Shown here piece by piece: positions 34,531 to 43,295 of a DNA stretch of 64,000 bases. The first letter of the stretch is position 1. Every line of letters begins with the position of its first letter. Where the stretch lies: assembly GCF_021026295.1 (NCBI RefSeq), contig NZ_JAJNDA010000020.1:1-64000 (forward strand), in the 5' to 3' direction. The position numbers and the translations under genes were made by a program. The DNA is from Actinomycetospora soli (GTDB lineage: Bacteria > Actinomycetota > Actinomycetes > Mycobacteriales > Pseudonocardiaceae). The notes under the pieces were generated by a model. It saw only the letters and a list, made by a program, of their open reading frames with translations. It searched no databases and was not told where the DNA came from.

Positions 34531-36285
34531 GTGCACCCGACGCGCGGACGGTCGAGCGCGGCCGCGCGCACGCTCCGGCTCGCCCTGACCGCGCTGACCG
34601 GGGCGGTCCTGTTCCTCGCCGTGGTCGAGATGGTGCTGCTGCTCGGCAGCCCCGAGGCGCCCTACGGCCTGCTCGTGCTGCTGCCGCTGACCGGCGTCGT
34701 CTTCACGGTCGTCGGGGCGGTGGCGTGGGCGCGGCGGCCGAGCAACCGCACCGGACCGCTGCTCGTCGCCGGGGGTCTCGCGTGGCTCGCCGCCGGACTC
34801 GTGAACACCCTCGTGCCGCCGCTGATCGCGGTGGGGCAGGTCGCCGCCTGGCTGCCGATCGCGGTCGTGCTGCACGCCCTGCTCGCCTTCCCGTCCGGCG
34901 TGCTCGACGGGTGGGGCACGCGGGCGCTGGCCGGCGCCGGGTACGTCGTCGCGATCGCGCCCCAGCCCGTGCGCTACGCGGCGACGCCCCTCGACCCGCC
35001 CTACGCCCCGCTGCTCGTCGCCGACCGTCCGGCGGTCGCGGCGGCCGCCACCCTGGCGCAGTCCGTGGCGGCGACCGTGCTGCTCGCCGCGGTGGCCGCG
35101 GTGCTCGTGCGGCGGCTCGTCGCGGCCGACCGGGAGCGACGACGGGCCCTGCTGCCGGTCTACGCCTACGGCGCGGTCGCGGTGCTCGGCATCTCCGTGC
35201 TCAGCGCGCTCACCCGGTACGCCGGGGTGCACCCCGTCGTCGTGCCGCTGGCCCAGCTGCTCGTGCAGGCCGGCGTCCCGGTGGCCTTCGCGGTGGCGAT
35301 GCTGCGCGGCGGGTTCGCCCGGGCCGGGGAGCTCGAGGAGCTCGCCGCGTGGGTCGCCCGGCCCGCCCGCGACGGCGACCTGCGCGACGGCCTCGCCCGG
35401 GCGCTCGGCGACGACTCGCTGCTGCTCGCGTTCCGGGTCGACCTGCCGGAGGAGCCGGACCCGACGTGGGTCGACGAGGCCGGCGCCGTCGTGACCCTCC
35501 CCGCGGCCGGTTCGGGCCGGCTCGCCGTGCCGGTGGAGCTCGGCGCGCGGGAGATCGCCGTGGTCGTCGTCGACCGGTCCCTGCACCCCGACCCCGGGCC
35601 CGTCCGCTCCGCGGGCCGCATCGTCGCGCTCGCCGCCGAGCGGGAGCGGCTGGCCGCGGAGACGGCCGCCACCCGCGACGAGCTGCGCGCCTCCCGCGCC
35701 CGCCTGCTCGCCGCCGGCGACGGCGAGCGCCGCAGGCTCGCCCGCGACCTGCACGACCGGCTGCAGAGCCGCCTCGTCCTGCTCGCGATCACCGCCTCGG
35801 AGGCGTCGGTCGACGAGGCCGGCTCGCTCGAGGCGGTGCGCCGCGGCATCGAGGAGGTCGTCACCGAGCTCCGCCACCTCGTGCAGGGCGTGCTGCCGAC
35901 CCTGCTGATCGAGCGCGGCCTCGTCGCCGCGATCGAGGAGCTCGCCGACCGCAGCCCGCTGCCGCTGCTCCTCTCCGCCGAGGAGGGTGCCGACGACGAC
36001 CTGCCGCCCGCGATCGAGAGCTCGGTCCACCACGTGGTGGTCGAGGCCGTGACCAACGCCGTCAAGCACGCCCGGGCCACCAAGGTCGCGGTCGAGGTGG
36101 CCCGGGTGGCCGACCGGCTGCGGGTGGAGATCGACGACGACGGGGTGGGCGGGGCGCGCATCGGCGGCGGCGCGGGGCTGCGCGGCATCGCCGACCGGGT
36201 CGGTGCGCTCGACGGCACCCTGCTCCTCGACAGTCCGCCGGGCCGCGGGACCCGGCTCGTGCTGGAGGTGCCGTGCGGGTCGTGA
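34531..36285 (+). CDS. Sensor histidine kinase (NarL/DesK-type, HisKA_3)
   Basis: 584 aa, GTG start. Seven or so N-terminal membrane helices (about 10-265) form a membrane sensor without a large outer domain. The cytoplasmic part has a coiled region, HisKA_3 with phospho-acceptor His408 (RRLARDLHDRLQSRLVLL) and an HATPase with EAVTNAVKHA and DDGVGGARIGGGAGLRGIADRVGALDG. The downstream regulator overlaps by 13 bp and is its partner. Signal unknown; the divergent ethanolamine operon is a possible target. Confidence 0.9.
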   Translation: MHPTRGRSSAAARTLRLALTALTGAVLFLAVVEMVLLLGSPEAPYGLLVLLPLTGVVFTVVGAVAWARRPSNRTGPLLVAGGLAWLAAGLVNTLVPPLIAVGQVAAWLPIAVVLHALLAFPSGVLDGWGTRALAGAGYVVAIAPQPVRYAATPLDPPYAPLLVADRPAVAAAATLAQSVAATVLLAAVAAVLVRRLVAADRERRRALLPVYAYGAVAVLGISVLSALTRYAGVHPVVVPLAQLLVQAGVPVAFAVAMLRGGFARAGELEELAAWVARPARDGDLRDGLARALGDDSLLLAFRVDLPEEPDPTWVDEAGAVVTLPAAGSGRLAVPVELGAREIAVVVVDRSLHPDPGPVRSAGRIVALAAERERLAAETAATRDELRASRARLLAAGDGERRRLARDLHDRLQSRLVLLAITASEASVDEAGSLEAVRRGIEEVVTELRHLVQGVLPTLLIERGLVAAIEELADRSPLPLLLSAEEGADDDLPPAIESSVHHVVVEAVTNAVKHARATKVAVEVARVADRLRVEIDDDGVGGARIGGGAGLRGIADRVGALDGTLLLDSPPGRGTRLVLEVPCGS

Positions 36286-36911
36286 TCGGGGAGGACGAGG
36301 CGCTGCTGCGCGAGGGGCTGGCCCTGGTCCTCGAACGGGCCGGCATCGAGGTCGTCGGCAGCGCGGCCGACGCCGACGAGGTGGTGGAGCTGGTCGGGCG
36401 CCTGCGCCCCGACCTGCTGCTCACCGACATCCGCATGCCGCCGCGCCACGCCGACGACGGGCTCCGGGCCGCGCTGCGCGTCCGTGCGGCGATGCCGGGC
36501 ACGGGCGTCGTCGTGCTGTCCCAGTACGTGGCGCACCGGTACGCGCGGGAACTGCTCGGGACGGACGCCGCGCGGGTCGGGTACCTGCTCAAGTACCGCA
36601 TCGCGGACAGCGCCGGCTTCTGCGCCGACCTCCGCCGCGTGGCCGCGGGCGGGACCGCCCTCGACCCCGAGGTCGCCTCCGCCATGCTGTCGCGCTCCGC
36701 TCCGGCGATCGAGGCGCTCGGGCCCCGCCGACGACAGGTCCTCGCCCTGATCGCGGAGGGCCGGACCAACAGCGGCATCGCGCGTCGGCTGGACATCACG
36801 GAGAAGGCCGTCGTGGCGCACACGTCGGGCATCTACGACGCGCTCGGGCTCCCCGTGACCGACGACGACCACCGGCGTGTCCTGGCGGTCGTCCGCTACC
36901 TGACGGGCTGA
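36273..36911 (+). CDS. LuxR/NarL-type response regulator
   Basis: 212 aa, GTG start. Receiver domain (1-120) with acidic pocket GEDEALLREG, phospho-acceptor Asp52 (LLLTDIRMPP), switch Ser in VVVLSQYV and conserved Lys in YLLKYRIAD. The C-terminal LuxR helix-turn-helix (about 150-210) reads LGPRRRQVLALIAEGRTNSGIARRLDITEKAVVAHTSGIYDALGL. In most relatives the Lys is followed by Asp or Glu (LLKDRV); here it is Tyr. Confidence 0.92.
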   Translation: MRVVIGEDEALLREGLALVLERAGIEVVGSAADADEVVELVGRLRPDLLLTDIRMPPRHADDGLRAALRVRAAMPGTGVVVLSQYVAHRYARELLGTDAARVGYLLKYRIADSAGFCADLRRVAAGGTALDPEVASAMLSRSAPAIEALGPRRRQVLALIAEGRTNSGIARRLDITEKAVVAHTSGIYDALGLPVTDDDHRRVLAVVRYLTG

Positions 36912-37026
36912 GGAGCGACCCCGGTCCCCGCCCGACCCCTGGACCCAGGTCCATGGGCTCCCGGGGCGGAGCTGCCTAGCGTCGACGGACAGCCGATCCT
37001 GTCCGCCGACCCGCCCGGAGCCGACC

Positions 37027-38289
37027 ATGCGTGGTGCTCGTCTCGCGACCGTCCTCGCCGCGTTCGCGCTCCTCGCCGCCTGCGCTCCGGGCGCGCCGTC
37101 CACCGGGGACGTGGCGGTGCCGGTCCGGCCCGGGCCGCCGGACCCCCCGGTGTTCCAACCGCTGGTGATCACGCCGGTGCCGCAGTCGCCGTCGCCGGTG
37201 CGCGGGACCGACGGCCGCTTCCACGTCGTCTACGAACTGCAGGTGCTCAACGCCGGCCCCCGCGCGGCGACCGTCACCTCCGTGGAGTCCCTCGCCGACG
37301 GCCCGACGGGCCGGGTGGTCGGCGCGATCTCGGGGCCGGAGGTCGTCGCCCGCACGCTGGTCCTCGGGGACTACACGCTGCCCCCGGCCCCGGCGACGGA
37401 GGTCCCGGCGGGGCGGACCGCACTCCTCATCCTCGAGGACGCCTACGACACCCGGGAGGCGGTGCCCGCCGCCGTCGTGCACCGGGTCCGCGCCACCTAC
37501 GGTCCGCTCCCCCCGAACCAGGCCGAGTTCGCCTCGGGCTTCCCCGCGCAGAGCGAGCAGATCACCGGACCGGTGCGGATCGACGGGCCCGCACCGCGGG
37601 TCGTCGGGCCTCCGCTGACCGGACCCGACTGGGTCGCGGTGAACGCCTGCTGCGAGCTCTCCCCGCACCGCGGCGCGATGGTGCCGCTCGGCGGACGCAT
37701 CAACGGCGGCGAGCGCTACGCCGTCGACTGGTCCCGCTTCGACCTGACCGCCCGGCCGATCGTCGACCTGGCCGCCGGGACCCAGGCCACCGTCCGGGGC
37801 GACCGGACCCGCAACGAGGACTACTTCACCTTCGACCAGCCCGTGCTCGCGGTCGCCGACGCCACGGTCGTGGCGGTGGAGGGCGGACTGCCGGAGGCGC
37901 AGCCCGGGCAGTTCCTGCCGCTCGCGGTGTCCGACCTCGGCGGCAACCGCGTCGTCCTGGACATCGGCGGTGGCGCGTACGCGTTCTACGCCCACCTGAA
38001 GACCGGGTCGCCACGGGTGAAGGTGGGTGACCGGGTGCGGCGGGGCCAGGAGATCGCGCGCACCGGGAACTCCGGCAACACCAGCGAGTCGCACCTGCAC
38101 TTCCAGCTCATGGACTCGACGCAGGCCCTCACGGCCACCAACCTGCCGTTCGAGATCGACACCTTCACCTGGCAGGGCACCGTGACACCGGACGCCCTGG
38201 TCGCCGAGCCGCCCGCGGGACCACGGTCGGGCGAGCTGCCGCTGATCTACAGCGCCGTCACCTTCCCCGCACCTCCCGCGGCGGGCTGA
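37027..38289 (+). CDS. M23-family peptidase, lipoprotein
   Basis: 420 aa. A lipobox signal peptide ends at LLAAC (Cys about 19), so the protein should be anchored outside. The C-terminal half is LytM/M23: RYAVDWSRFD supplies the zinc-binding Asp, GNRVVLDIGGGAYAFYAHL and RTGNSGNTSESHLHFQLMDS give the HxH ligands. An upstream HxxxD His is less clear, so activity could be altered. The middle is an immunoglobulin-like domain with VTSVESLADG. Likely role: cell-wall turnover or a regulator of amidases. Confidence 0.85.
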   Translation: MRGARLATVLAAFALLAACAPGAPSTGDVAVPVRPGPPDPPVFQPLVITPVPQSPSPVRGTDGRFHVVYELQVLNAGPRAATVTSVESLADGPTGRVVGAISGPEVVARTLVLGDYTLPPAPATEVPAGRTALLILEDAYDTREAVPAAVVHRVRATYGPLPPNQAEFASGFPAQSEQITGPVRIDGPAPRVVGPPLTGPDWVAVNACCELSPHRGAMVPLGGRINGGERYAVDWSRFDLTARPIVDLAAGTQATVRGDRTRNEDYFTFDQPVLAVADATVVAVEGGLPEAQPGQFLPLAVSDLGGNRVVLDIGGGAYAFYAHLKTGSPRVKVGDRVRRGQEIARTGNSGNTSESHLHFQLMDSTQALTATNLPFEIDTFTWQGTVTPDALVAEPPAGPRSGELPLIYSAVTFPAPPAAG

Positions 38290-38290
38290 A

Positions 38291-38327
38291 TGACCGGACC
38301 TTTCGCTCCCGCCTGACCGGACCTTTC
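38291..38327. repeat. 14-bp direct repeat TGACCGGACCTTTC, 23 bp apart
   Basis: Exact copies at 38291-38304 and 38314-38327, starting directly after the M23 stop and ending 48 bp before the NodA-like start. A 23-bp period places them on the same helix face, as expected for a tandem binding site of a dimeric or oligomeric activator. Confidence 0.65.
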
Positions 38328-38374
38328 CTCCTTCCGCGAGTAGGCTCGGGCGCCGGACGGGCGGAGGGAGCCGG

Positions 38375-38932
38375 GTGACGGGGACGTCGAGCACGCAGTG
38401 GCAGCTCGCGTGGGAAACCCACCTCGGCCCGGCGGACCACGAGGTCGTCGGCGCGCTGCTGGCGCGCAGCTACGCCGCCACCACCACGGTGTTCACGCCG
38501 GGACACAGCTGGGCCGGCGCCCGCCCCGAGCTGCGCGTCCTCGGGTGGCAGCGCGACGAGCTGGTGGCCCACGCGGGCGTCGTGCGGCGCTTCCTGCGCG
38601 CGGGCGGGCACTCGCAGCTCGTCGGAGACGTCGGGCTCGTCGCCGTGCACCCCGGGCACCAGGGCGAGGGCCTCGGGGGCGCACTCCTCGACGTGGTGCG
38701 CCGGACCCTCGTGCAGCTCGCCGCGCCCTACGGCTTCCTCACCTGCGACCCCGACCTGCGTCCGTTCTACGCACGCTCGGGTTGGGTCGCGCTGGCCGAC
38801 ACCGACCTGTGCTCGGTCGGAATCGACCACCGGACCGAGCACGACCGGCGCAACGGGATGCTGCTGCCCGTCCTCGCCCCGCTCGACGCGTGGCCGGCCG
38901 GCCCGGTGGAGCGCAACGGCCAGGAGATCTGA
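38375..38932 (+). CDS. NodA-like GNAT N-acyltransferase
   Basis: 185 aa, GTG start. The sequence follows rhizobial NodA in order: WQLAWETHLGPADH at the N-terminus (NodA: W-x-L-x-WE-x2-L-x2-ADH), HSWAGARPELRVLGWQ (NodA: RSWAGARPE-x-RAIGYD), VAHAGVVRRFLRAGG, then the acyl-CoA-type loop VAVHPGHQGEGLGGALLDVV. NodA transfers an acyl chain to a chitooligosaccharide in Nod-factor synthesis, but simple actinobacterial relatives also resemble aminoglycoside acetyltransferases. No nodB or nodC is visible, so substrate is open. Confidence 0.7.
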   Translation: MTGTSSTQWQLAWETHLGPADHEVVGALLARSYAATTTVFTPGHSWAGARPELRVLGWQRDELVAHAGVVRRFLRAGGHSQLVGDVGLVAVHPGHQGEGLGGALLDVVRRTLVQLAAPYGFLTCDPDLRPFYARSGWVALADTDLCSVGIDHRTEHDRRNGMLLPVLAPLDAWPAGPVERNGQEI

Positions 38933-39049
38933 CCGCGAGAATTCGATGGCCCGCCATGGAATGGCGTCGGCCGGGGTATTCCGGGGACCGGAGCACGGGC
39001 CGGTTGAGCAGACAGCCGGTCCGTGCCTTCCCCTGCGTACCGATCGGCC

Positions 39050-39076
39050 GCGGGCCCACCCCAGGGGTGGGCCCGC
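39050..39076. terminator. 13-bp hairpin between convergent genes
   Basis: GCGGGCCCACCCC and GGGGTGGGCCCGC flank a single A; a few central pairs would open to form the loop. It lies between the NodA-like gene and the convergent small membrane protein, a probable bidirectional terminator. Confidence 0.72.
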
Positions 39077-39085
39077 GACGCGCGA

Positions 39086-39244
39086 TCAGAAGTACGTCTT
39101 GCGGCCACCCACCCCGCGCCCGACGGCGCCGAGGACGGTGAGGATCAGGCCGACCACCAGCAGGATCCAGCCGATGGTGGCGACGAAGGCCGGCACGGGT
39201 GCCACGTAGCCGACGACGATGAGGATGATGCCCAGAATGATCAT
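39086..39244 (-). CDS. Small two-helix membrane protein (DUF6131-like)
   Basis: 52 aa from ATG 39244, with GGAGG five bases upstream; longer frames lack this site. MIILGIILIVVGYVAPVPAF and IGWILLVVGLILTVLGAVG form two membrane helices, ending in a basic tail GRGVGGRKTYF. This two-helix layout with a GRxVGGR tail is common in actinobacterial small proteins often linked to stress regulons. Function unknown. Confidence 0.75.
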   Translation of the reverse strand: MIILGIILIVVGYVAPVPAFVATIGWILLVVGLILTVLGAVGRGVGGRKTYF

Positions 39245-39471
39245 GAATGCCTCCGGAGCGGGGAGCGAGTGACGTCGGACAGGACGGTGGCTTCGTCCTG
39301 ACTGGCCCGACAACGAATTCCCTCGCTCAGCGGTACTGCTCGGTTACCGATCCGGACGGAATTGCGCCGGACGCGTCATCCGCGGGCGCGCTCGGGGCAA
39401 CGCGATCATTCCCGGCGGCGGCGAACGGACCCCCTCCGGCTCGGCGGACGCGGCCTTGTTCGGCCACTCGT

Positions 39472-39489
39472 TTTTAGTCTAGCTTCAAA
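39472..39489. promoter_or_regulatory. TetR-type operator site a
   Basis: TTTTAGTCTAGCTTCAAA matches the cluster consensus TTCTAATCTAGATTAGAA at 13 of 18 positions. It ends 3 bp before the GTG of the first acyl-CoA dehydrogenase gene. Confidence 0.6.
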
Positions 39490-39492
39490 GGC

Positions 39493-40476
39493 GTGCCGCT
39501 CTACGCCTCCGAACACGAGCAGCTGCGCGCCTCGGTGCGCGGTCTGCTGGGGACCGCCGACCCCCGGGCCGACGGGTACGACCGGGCGCTCTGGCGCCGG
39601 CTCTGCGACGAGCTCGGCGTCGCCGGTCTCGCGATCGGCGAGGAGCAGGGCGGCTCGGGCTACGGGCCCGTCGAGCTCGCCGTCGTGGCCGAGGAGGTCG
39701 GCCGCGCCAACCTCCCCTCCCCCTTCCTGACGACGACGCTGGCCGGTCTCGCGCTCGCGGCCGGCGGGGAGGACGTCGGCCCGGTCGTCCGCGGCGACCG
39801 CCTCGCGACCGTGTCCTTCTCCTCCGACGGCCGCCACGTCGTGGACGGCGACGTCGCCGACGTGCTCGTGCTGGTCGGGGACACCGCCGGCACGGTCACG
39901 GTGGTCGAGCTCGCGTCCGTCGTCCGGACCCCGCTCACGACGATGGACCTCACGCGCGGTCAGGCCCACCTCGACCTCGCGGACGCGCCCCGCCGCACGA
40001 TCGCCGCGGACCCCGACCGGATCGCCGCCCTCGCCGTCACCCTGCTGGCCTGCGAGCAGATCGGCGGCGCGGAGCGGGTGCTGGAGATGTCCACGGCGTA
40101 CGCAACGCAGCGCGTCCAGTTCGGGCGGCCGATCGGGTCGTTCCAGGCCGTGAAGCACCTGCTCGCCGACATGCTCGTCGAGCTCGAACTGGCGCGGTCG
40201 GCCCAGCAGCACGCGGTGGCGCTGGCCGCCGACCCCGCCACGACCGCCCCGGAGCTCGACGCGGCCGCGCGCACCGCGCACGTGGCCTGCACGCGCGCGT
40301 TCGTCCGGCTCACCGGCGACGCGATCCGCGCGCACGGCGGGATCGGCTACACCTGGGAGCACGACGCACACCGGTACTTCCGGCGGGCCCGTGCCTCCGC
40401 CGTCCTCTTCGGGTCCCCCGCCGACGACGCCGACCGTCTCGCCGAGCACGCGGGCCTGGCGAGGGCCGCGTCGTGA
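39493..40476 (+). CDS. Acyl-CoA dehydrogenase, small-type subunit (FadE, steroid/terpenoid type)
   Basis: 327 aa, GTG start, shorter than the usual 380-400. N-terminal helical domain (EHEQLRASVRGLL; GEEQGGSGYGPVELAVVAEEVG), a reduced middle sheet domain, and C-terminal helices with TQRVQFGRPIGSFQAVKHLLADM and HGGIGYTWEHDAHRYFRRA. Mycobacterial steroid-catabolic acyl-CoA dehydrogenases are alpha2-beta2 heterotetramers encoded by adjacent genes; this gene and the next (GTGA overlap) fit that pattern. Introduces the alpha-beta double bond. Confidence 0.88.
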   Translation: MPLYASEHEQLRASVRGLLGTADPRADGYDRALWRRLCDELGVAGLAIGEEQGGSGYGPVELAVVAEEVGRANLPSPFLTTTLAGLALAAGGEDVGPVVRGDRLATVSFSSDGRHVVDGDVADVLVLVGDTAGTVTVVELASVVRTPLTTMDLTRGQAHLDLADAPRRTIAADPDRIAALAVTLLACEQIGGAERVLEMSTAYATQRVQFGRPIGSFQAVKHLLADMLVELELARSAQQHAVALAADPATTAPELDAAARTAHVACTRAFVRLTGDAIRAHGGIGYTWEHDAHRYFRRARASAVLFGSPADDADRLAEHAGLARAAS

Positions 40477-41669
40477 CCGAGACCGTGCCCGCCTTCCGCC
40501 GCCGCGCGGCGGACTTCCTCGCCCGCCAGGGGTGCCGCCACGAGGACGCCCCGAGCCGGTCGCGCGCCCCCGGCGACTACGTCGCCGCCGCCCGGGTCCA
40601 CCAGCACGCCCTGGCCGAGCACGGGCTGGCGGGGATCACCTGGCCGGCCGAGTACGGCGGACTCGGGCTGGGCCCGGAGTTCCGGGCGGCCTTCGACGAG
40701 GAGGCCGCCGGGTTCGAGACGTTCTCCGCCCTGTTCACCATCGGCCTCGGCATGTGCGGTCCGGTGCTGCTCGCCCTCGGCACGCCGGAGCAGCGGGAGC
40801 GGTACCTGCCGCCGCTCCTGCGGGCCGACGAGGTCTGGTGCCAGCTGTTCTCCGAGCCCGCCGCGGGGTCCGACCTGGCGGCGCTGGCCACCCGTGCGAC
40901 CCCGGACGGCGACGGCTGGCGGGTCTCCGGGCAGAAGGTGTGGACGACCTACGCCCACCAGAGCGACCGCGGCCTCCTGCTCGCCCGGACCGACCCCGGG
41001 AAGCCCAAGCACCGCGGCATCACGATGTTCGTGCTCGACATGGCCGCGCCCGGGGTGACGGTCCGCCCGCTGCGGCAGGCCACCGGCGACGCCGAGTTCA
41101 ACGAGGTGTTCCTCGACGACGTCCGGGTCGGGCCCGGGGACGTCGTCGGCGCGGTCGACGAGGGCTGGCGCGCGGCCACGCTGATGCTGATGAACGAACG
41201 GGCGGCGCTCGCCGACAGCCCGATCGGCTCGCCGGTCACGCTCGAGGCCGTCGTCGCCCTGGCGCGGCGGACCGGCCGGACCGGCGACCCCTTCGTCCGG
41301 AGGGCCGTGGCCGACGCCTACGTCATGCAGCAGCAGGTGGAGCTCTTCGCCCGGCGTGTCGCGGGCGACGTGCGCGTCGGGCGGGACCCGGGCGCCCTCG
41401 CGTCGATCGGCAAACTCGCCGCCGGACGGCTCGCCACCCAGGTCGCCGCGCTCGCGCTGGAGGTCGCGGGACCGGACGCCGTCGCGTGGGACCCCGCCGA
41501 CCCCGACGGCGAGCTGTGGGCCTACGGCGAGCTCTACGCGCCGTCGCTCTCGATCGCCGGCGGCACCGAGCAGATCCAGCGCACCGTCCTCGGCGAGCGG
41601 GTGCTCGGGCTGCCCCGCGAGCCGCAGACCGACCGTGACGTCCCGTTCCGCGACCTGCGGCGCGGGTGA
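40473..41669 (+). CDS. Acyl-CoA dehydrogenase, large-type subunit
   Basis: 398 aa, GTG start overlapping the preceding stop. Contains EYGGLGLGPEFRAAFDEEAAGFE, the FAD/substrate region WCQLFSEPAAGSDLAALATRA, KVWTTYAHQSDRGLLLART, and C-terminal LSIAGGTEQIQRTVLGERVLGLP. It probably dimerises with the product at 39493-40476. First gene pair of an operon that continues with an acyl-CoA synthetase. Confidence 0.9.
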   Translation: MTETVPAFRRRAADFLARQGCRHEDAPSRSRAPGDYVAAARVHQHALAEHGLAGITWPAEYGGLGLGPEFRAAFDEEAAGFETFSALFTIGLGMCGPVLLALGTPEQRERYLPPLLRADEVWCQLFSEPAAGSDLAALATRATPDGDGWRVSGQKVWTTYAHQSDRGLLLARTDPGKPKHRGITMFVLDMAAPGVTVRPLRQATGDAEFNEVFLDDVRVGPGDVVGAVDEGWRAATLMLMNERAALADSPIGSPVTLEAVVALARRTGRTGDPFVRRAVADAYVMQQQVELFARRVAGDVRVGRDPGALASIGKLAAGRLATQVAALALEVAGPDAVAWDPADPDGELWAYGELYAPSLSIAGGTEQIQRTVLGERVLGLPREPQTDRDVPFRDLRRG

Positions 41670-41679
41670 GGAGCCGACG

Positions 41680-43278
41680 ATGGCCCTCACGACCTCGTAC
41701 CGCCCCGCGGACACCACGCCCCCGCTGTGGGAGGAGACCGTCGGCGCCCTGCTCGTCCGTCGGGCGGCCGAGCACCCCGACCGGTTCGCGCTCGTCGGCA
41801 CGCGGCACGGCGACGGCACCGAGGTCCGGCTGACCTACGCCGAACTGCTCGACGAGGCCCGCCGCGTCGCCGCCGCCCTCGCCCGCCTCGTCGAGCCCGG
41901 GGAGCCGGTCGCGTTGTGGGCGCCGAACGTCGTCGAGTGGCCGGTGATCGAGTACGGCGCCGCGCTCGCGGGCGTGGTCCTCGTGGCCCTGAACCCGGTC
42001 CTGCGCCGGCGCGAGCTCGAGTACGCCCTCGACCACTCGCGCGCGACGGTGCTGCTGCACGCCGACCGCAGCCGGGACCATGACATGGCGGCGATCGCCC
42101 GCGACCTCCCCGGCGTCACCGCGATCAGCCTCGCCGAGACCGCCCGCTGGAAGGCCGACGCGGCGGACGACGCGGTGGTCGCCGCGGAGCCGGCCGACCC
42201 GTCGGCGCCGGTGATGCTGCAGTACACGTCCGGGACGACGGGGAACCCGAAGGGCGTCCTGCTCTGCCACCGGTCATTGGTCAACGTCGCGCAGCTGACG
42301 ATGCACGTCACGCGGGCCGCGCCGGGCGCGGCGTGCGTGAACCCGCTGCCGATGTTCCACACGGCGGCGTGCGTCATCGGCACCCTCGGCCCGCTGTGTC
42401 TCGCTGGCACCGAGGTGCTCGTGGAGCAGTTCGCGCCCGGGCCGGTCCTCGCGCTGATCCACCGCGAGGCGGCGTCGGTCCTGTTCTACGTCCCGGCGGT
42501 GCTCGGCGCCCTGCTCGAGGCCCAGCGCGCCGCCGACCGGCCCGCCCCGCGACTGACCACCGCGATGGGTGGCGCCGCGACCGTCTCCCCCACGATGATC
42601 CAGGCCGCCGAGGACGTCTTCGGGGCCTCCGTGATCAACCTGTTCGGGCAGACCGAGCTCGCTCCCGTCCTCACCGCCACCCGCCCCGACGACGCCCGCA
42701 CCGACCAGCTCGAGACCGTCGGTCGCCCGCTGCCCCACGTCGAGGTGAAGGTCGTCGACCCGGTCGACGGCGAGGTCGTCCCGCTCGGCGAACCGGGCGA
42801 GATCTGCGCCCGCGGGTACCAGCAGATGCTCCGCTACCTGCACGACCCGGAGGCCACCGCCGCGACCGTCGACGCCGACGGCTTCCTGCACACCGGGGAC
42901 CTCGGGGCGCTCGACGACCGCGGCCACCTCCGCCTCACCGGCCGGCTCAAGGAGCTGATCATCCGCAAGGGCGAGAACATCGCCCCGCCGGAGATCGAGA
43001 ACGTGGTGGTCAGCCACGCGGCGGTCGTCGGGGCGGCGGTCCTCGGCCTTCCCGACGACAGGTCGGGGGAGATCGTCGCGGCCGTGCTGCGGGTGCGGGA
43101 GGAACGGTCCGGTCTGCGCGACGAGCTCGTCGCGCACTGCCGGGAGCGGCTGTCCCCGCACAAGATCCCGAGCCGCTGGTTCGTGGTGGAGGACTTCCCG
43201 CTGACGCCCACGCAGAAGGTGCAGAAGTTCCGCCTCGCGGAGCTCGCGACGTCCGGCGAGCTCCGCGAGCTGACCTGA
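41680..43278 (+). CDS. AMP-binding acyl-CoA synthetase
   Basis: 532 aa from ATG 41680 (GAGGAG upstream, 10 bp after the dehydrogenase). Adenylation motifs: YTSGTTGNPKGVLLCH (phosphate loop), FGQTELAPVLTATRP, GFLHTGDLGALDDRGHLRLTGRLKELIIRKGENI and PLTPTQKVQKFRLAEL with catalytic Lys. It activates a carboxylic acid to its CoA thioester at the start of the pathway. The fatty-acid/cyclohexane-carboxylate-type motif set does not fix the substrate. Confidence 0.9.
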   Translation: MALTTSYRPADTTPPLWEETVGALLVRRAAEHPDRFALVGTRHGDGTEVRLTYAELLDEARRVAAALARLVEPGEPVALWAPNVVEWPVIEYGAALAGVVLVALNPVLRRRELEYALDHSRATVLLHADRSRDHDMAAIARDLPGVTAISLAETARWKADAADDAVVAAEPADPSAPVMLQYTSGTTGNPKGVLLCHRSLVNVAQLTMHVTRAAPGAACVNPLPMFHTAACVIGTLGPLCLAGTEVLVEQFAPGPVLALIHREAASVLFYVPAVLGALLEAQRAADRPAPRLTTAMGGAATVSPTMIQAAEDVFGASVINLFGQTELAPVLTATRPDDARTDQLETVGRPLPHVEVKVVDPVDGEVVPLGEPGEICARGYQQMLRYLHDPEATAATVDADGFLHTGDLGALDDRGHLRLTGRLKELIIRKGENIAPPEIENVVVSHAAVVGAAVLGLPDDRSGEIVAAVLRVREERSGLRDELVAHCRERLSPHKIPSRWFVVEDFPLTPTQKVQKFRLAELATSGELRELT

Positions 43279-43295
43279 CCCGACGTCGGGAACGC

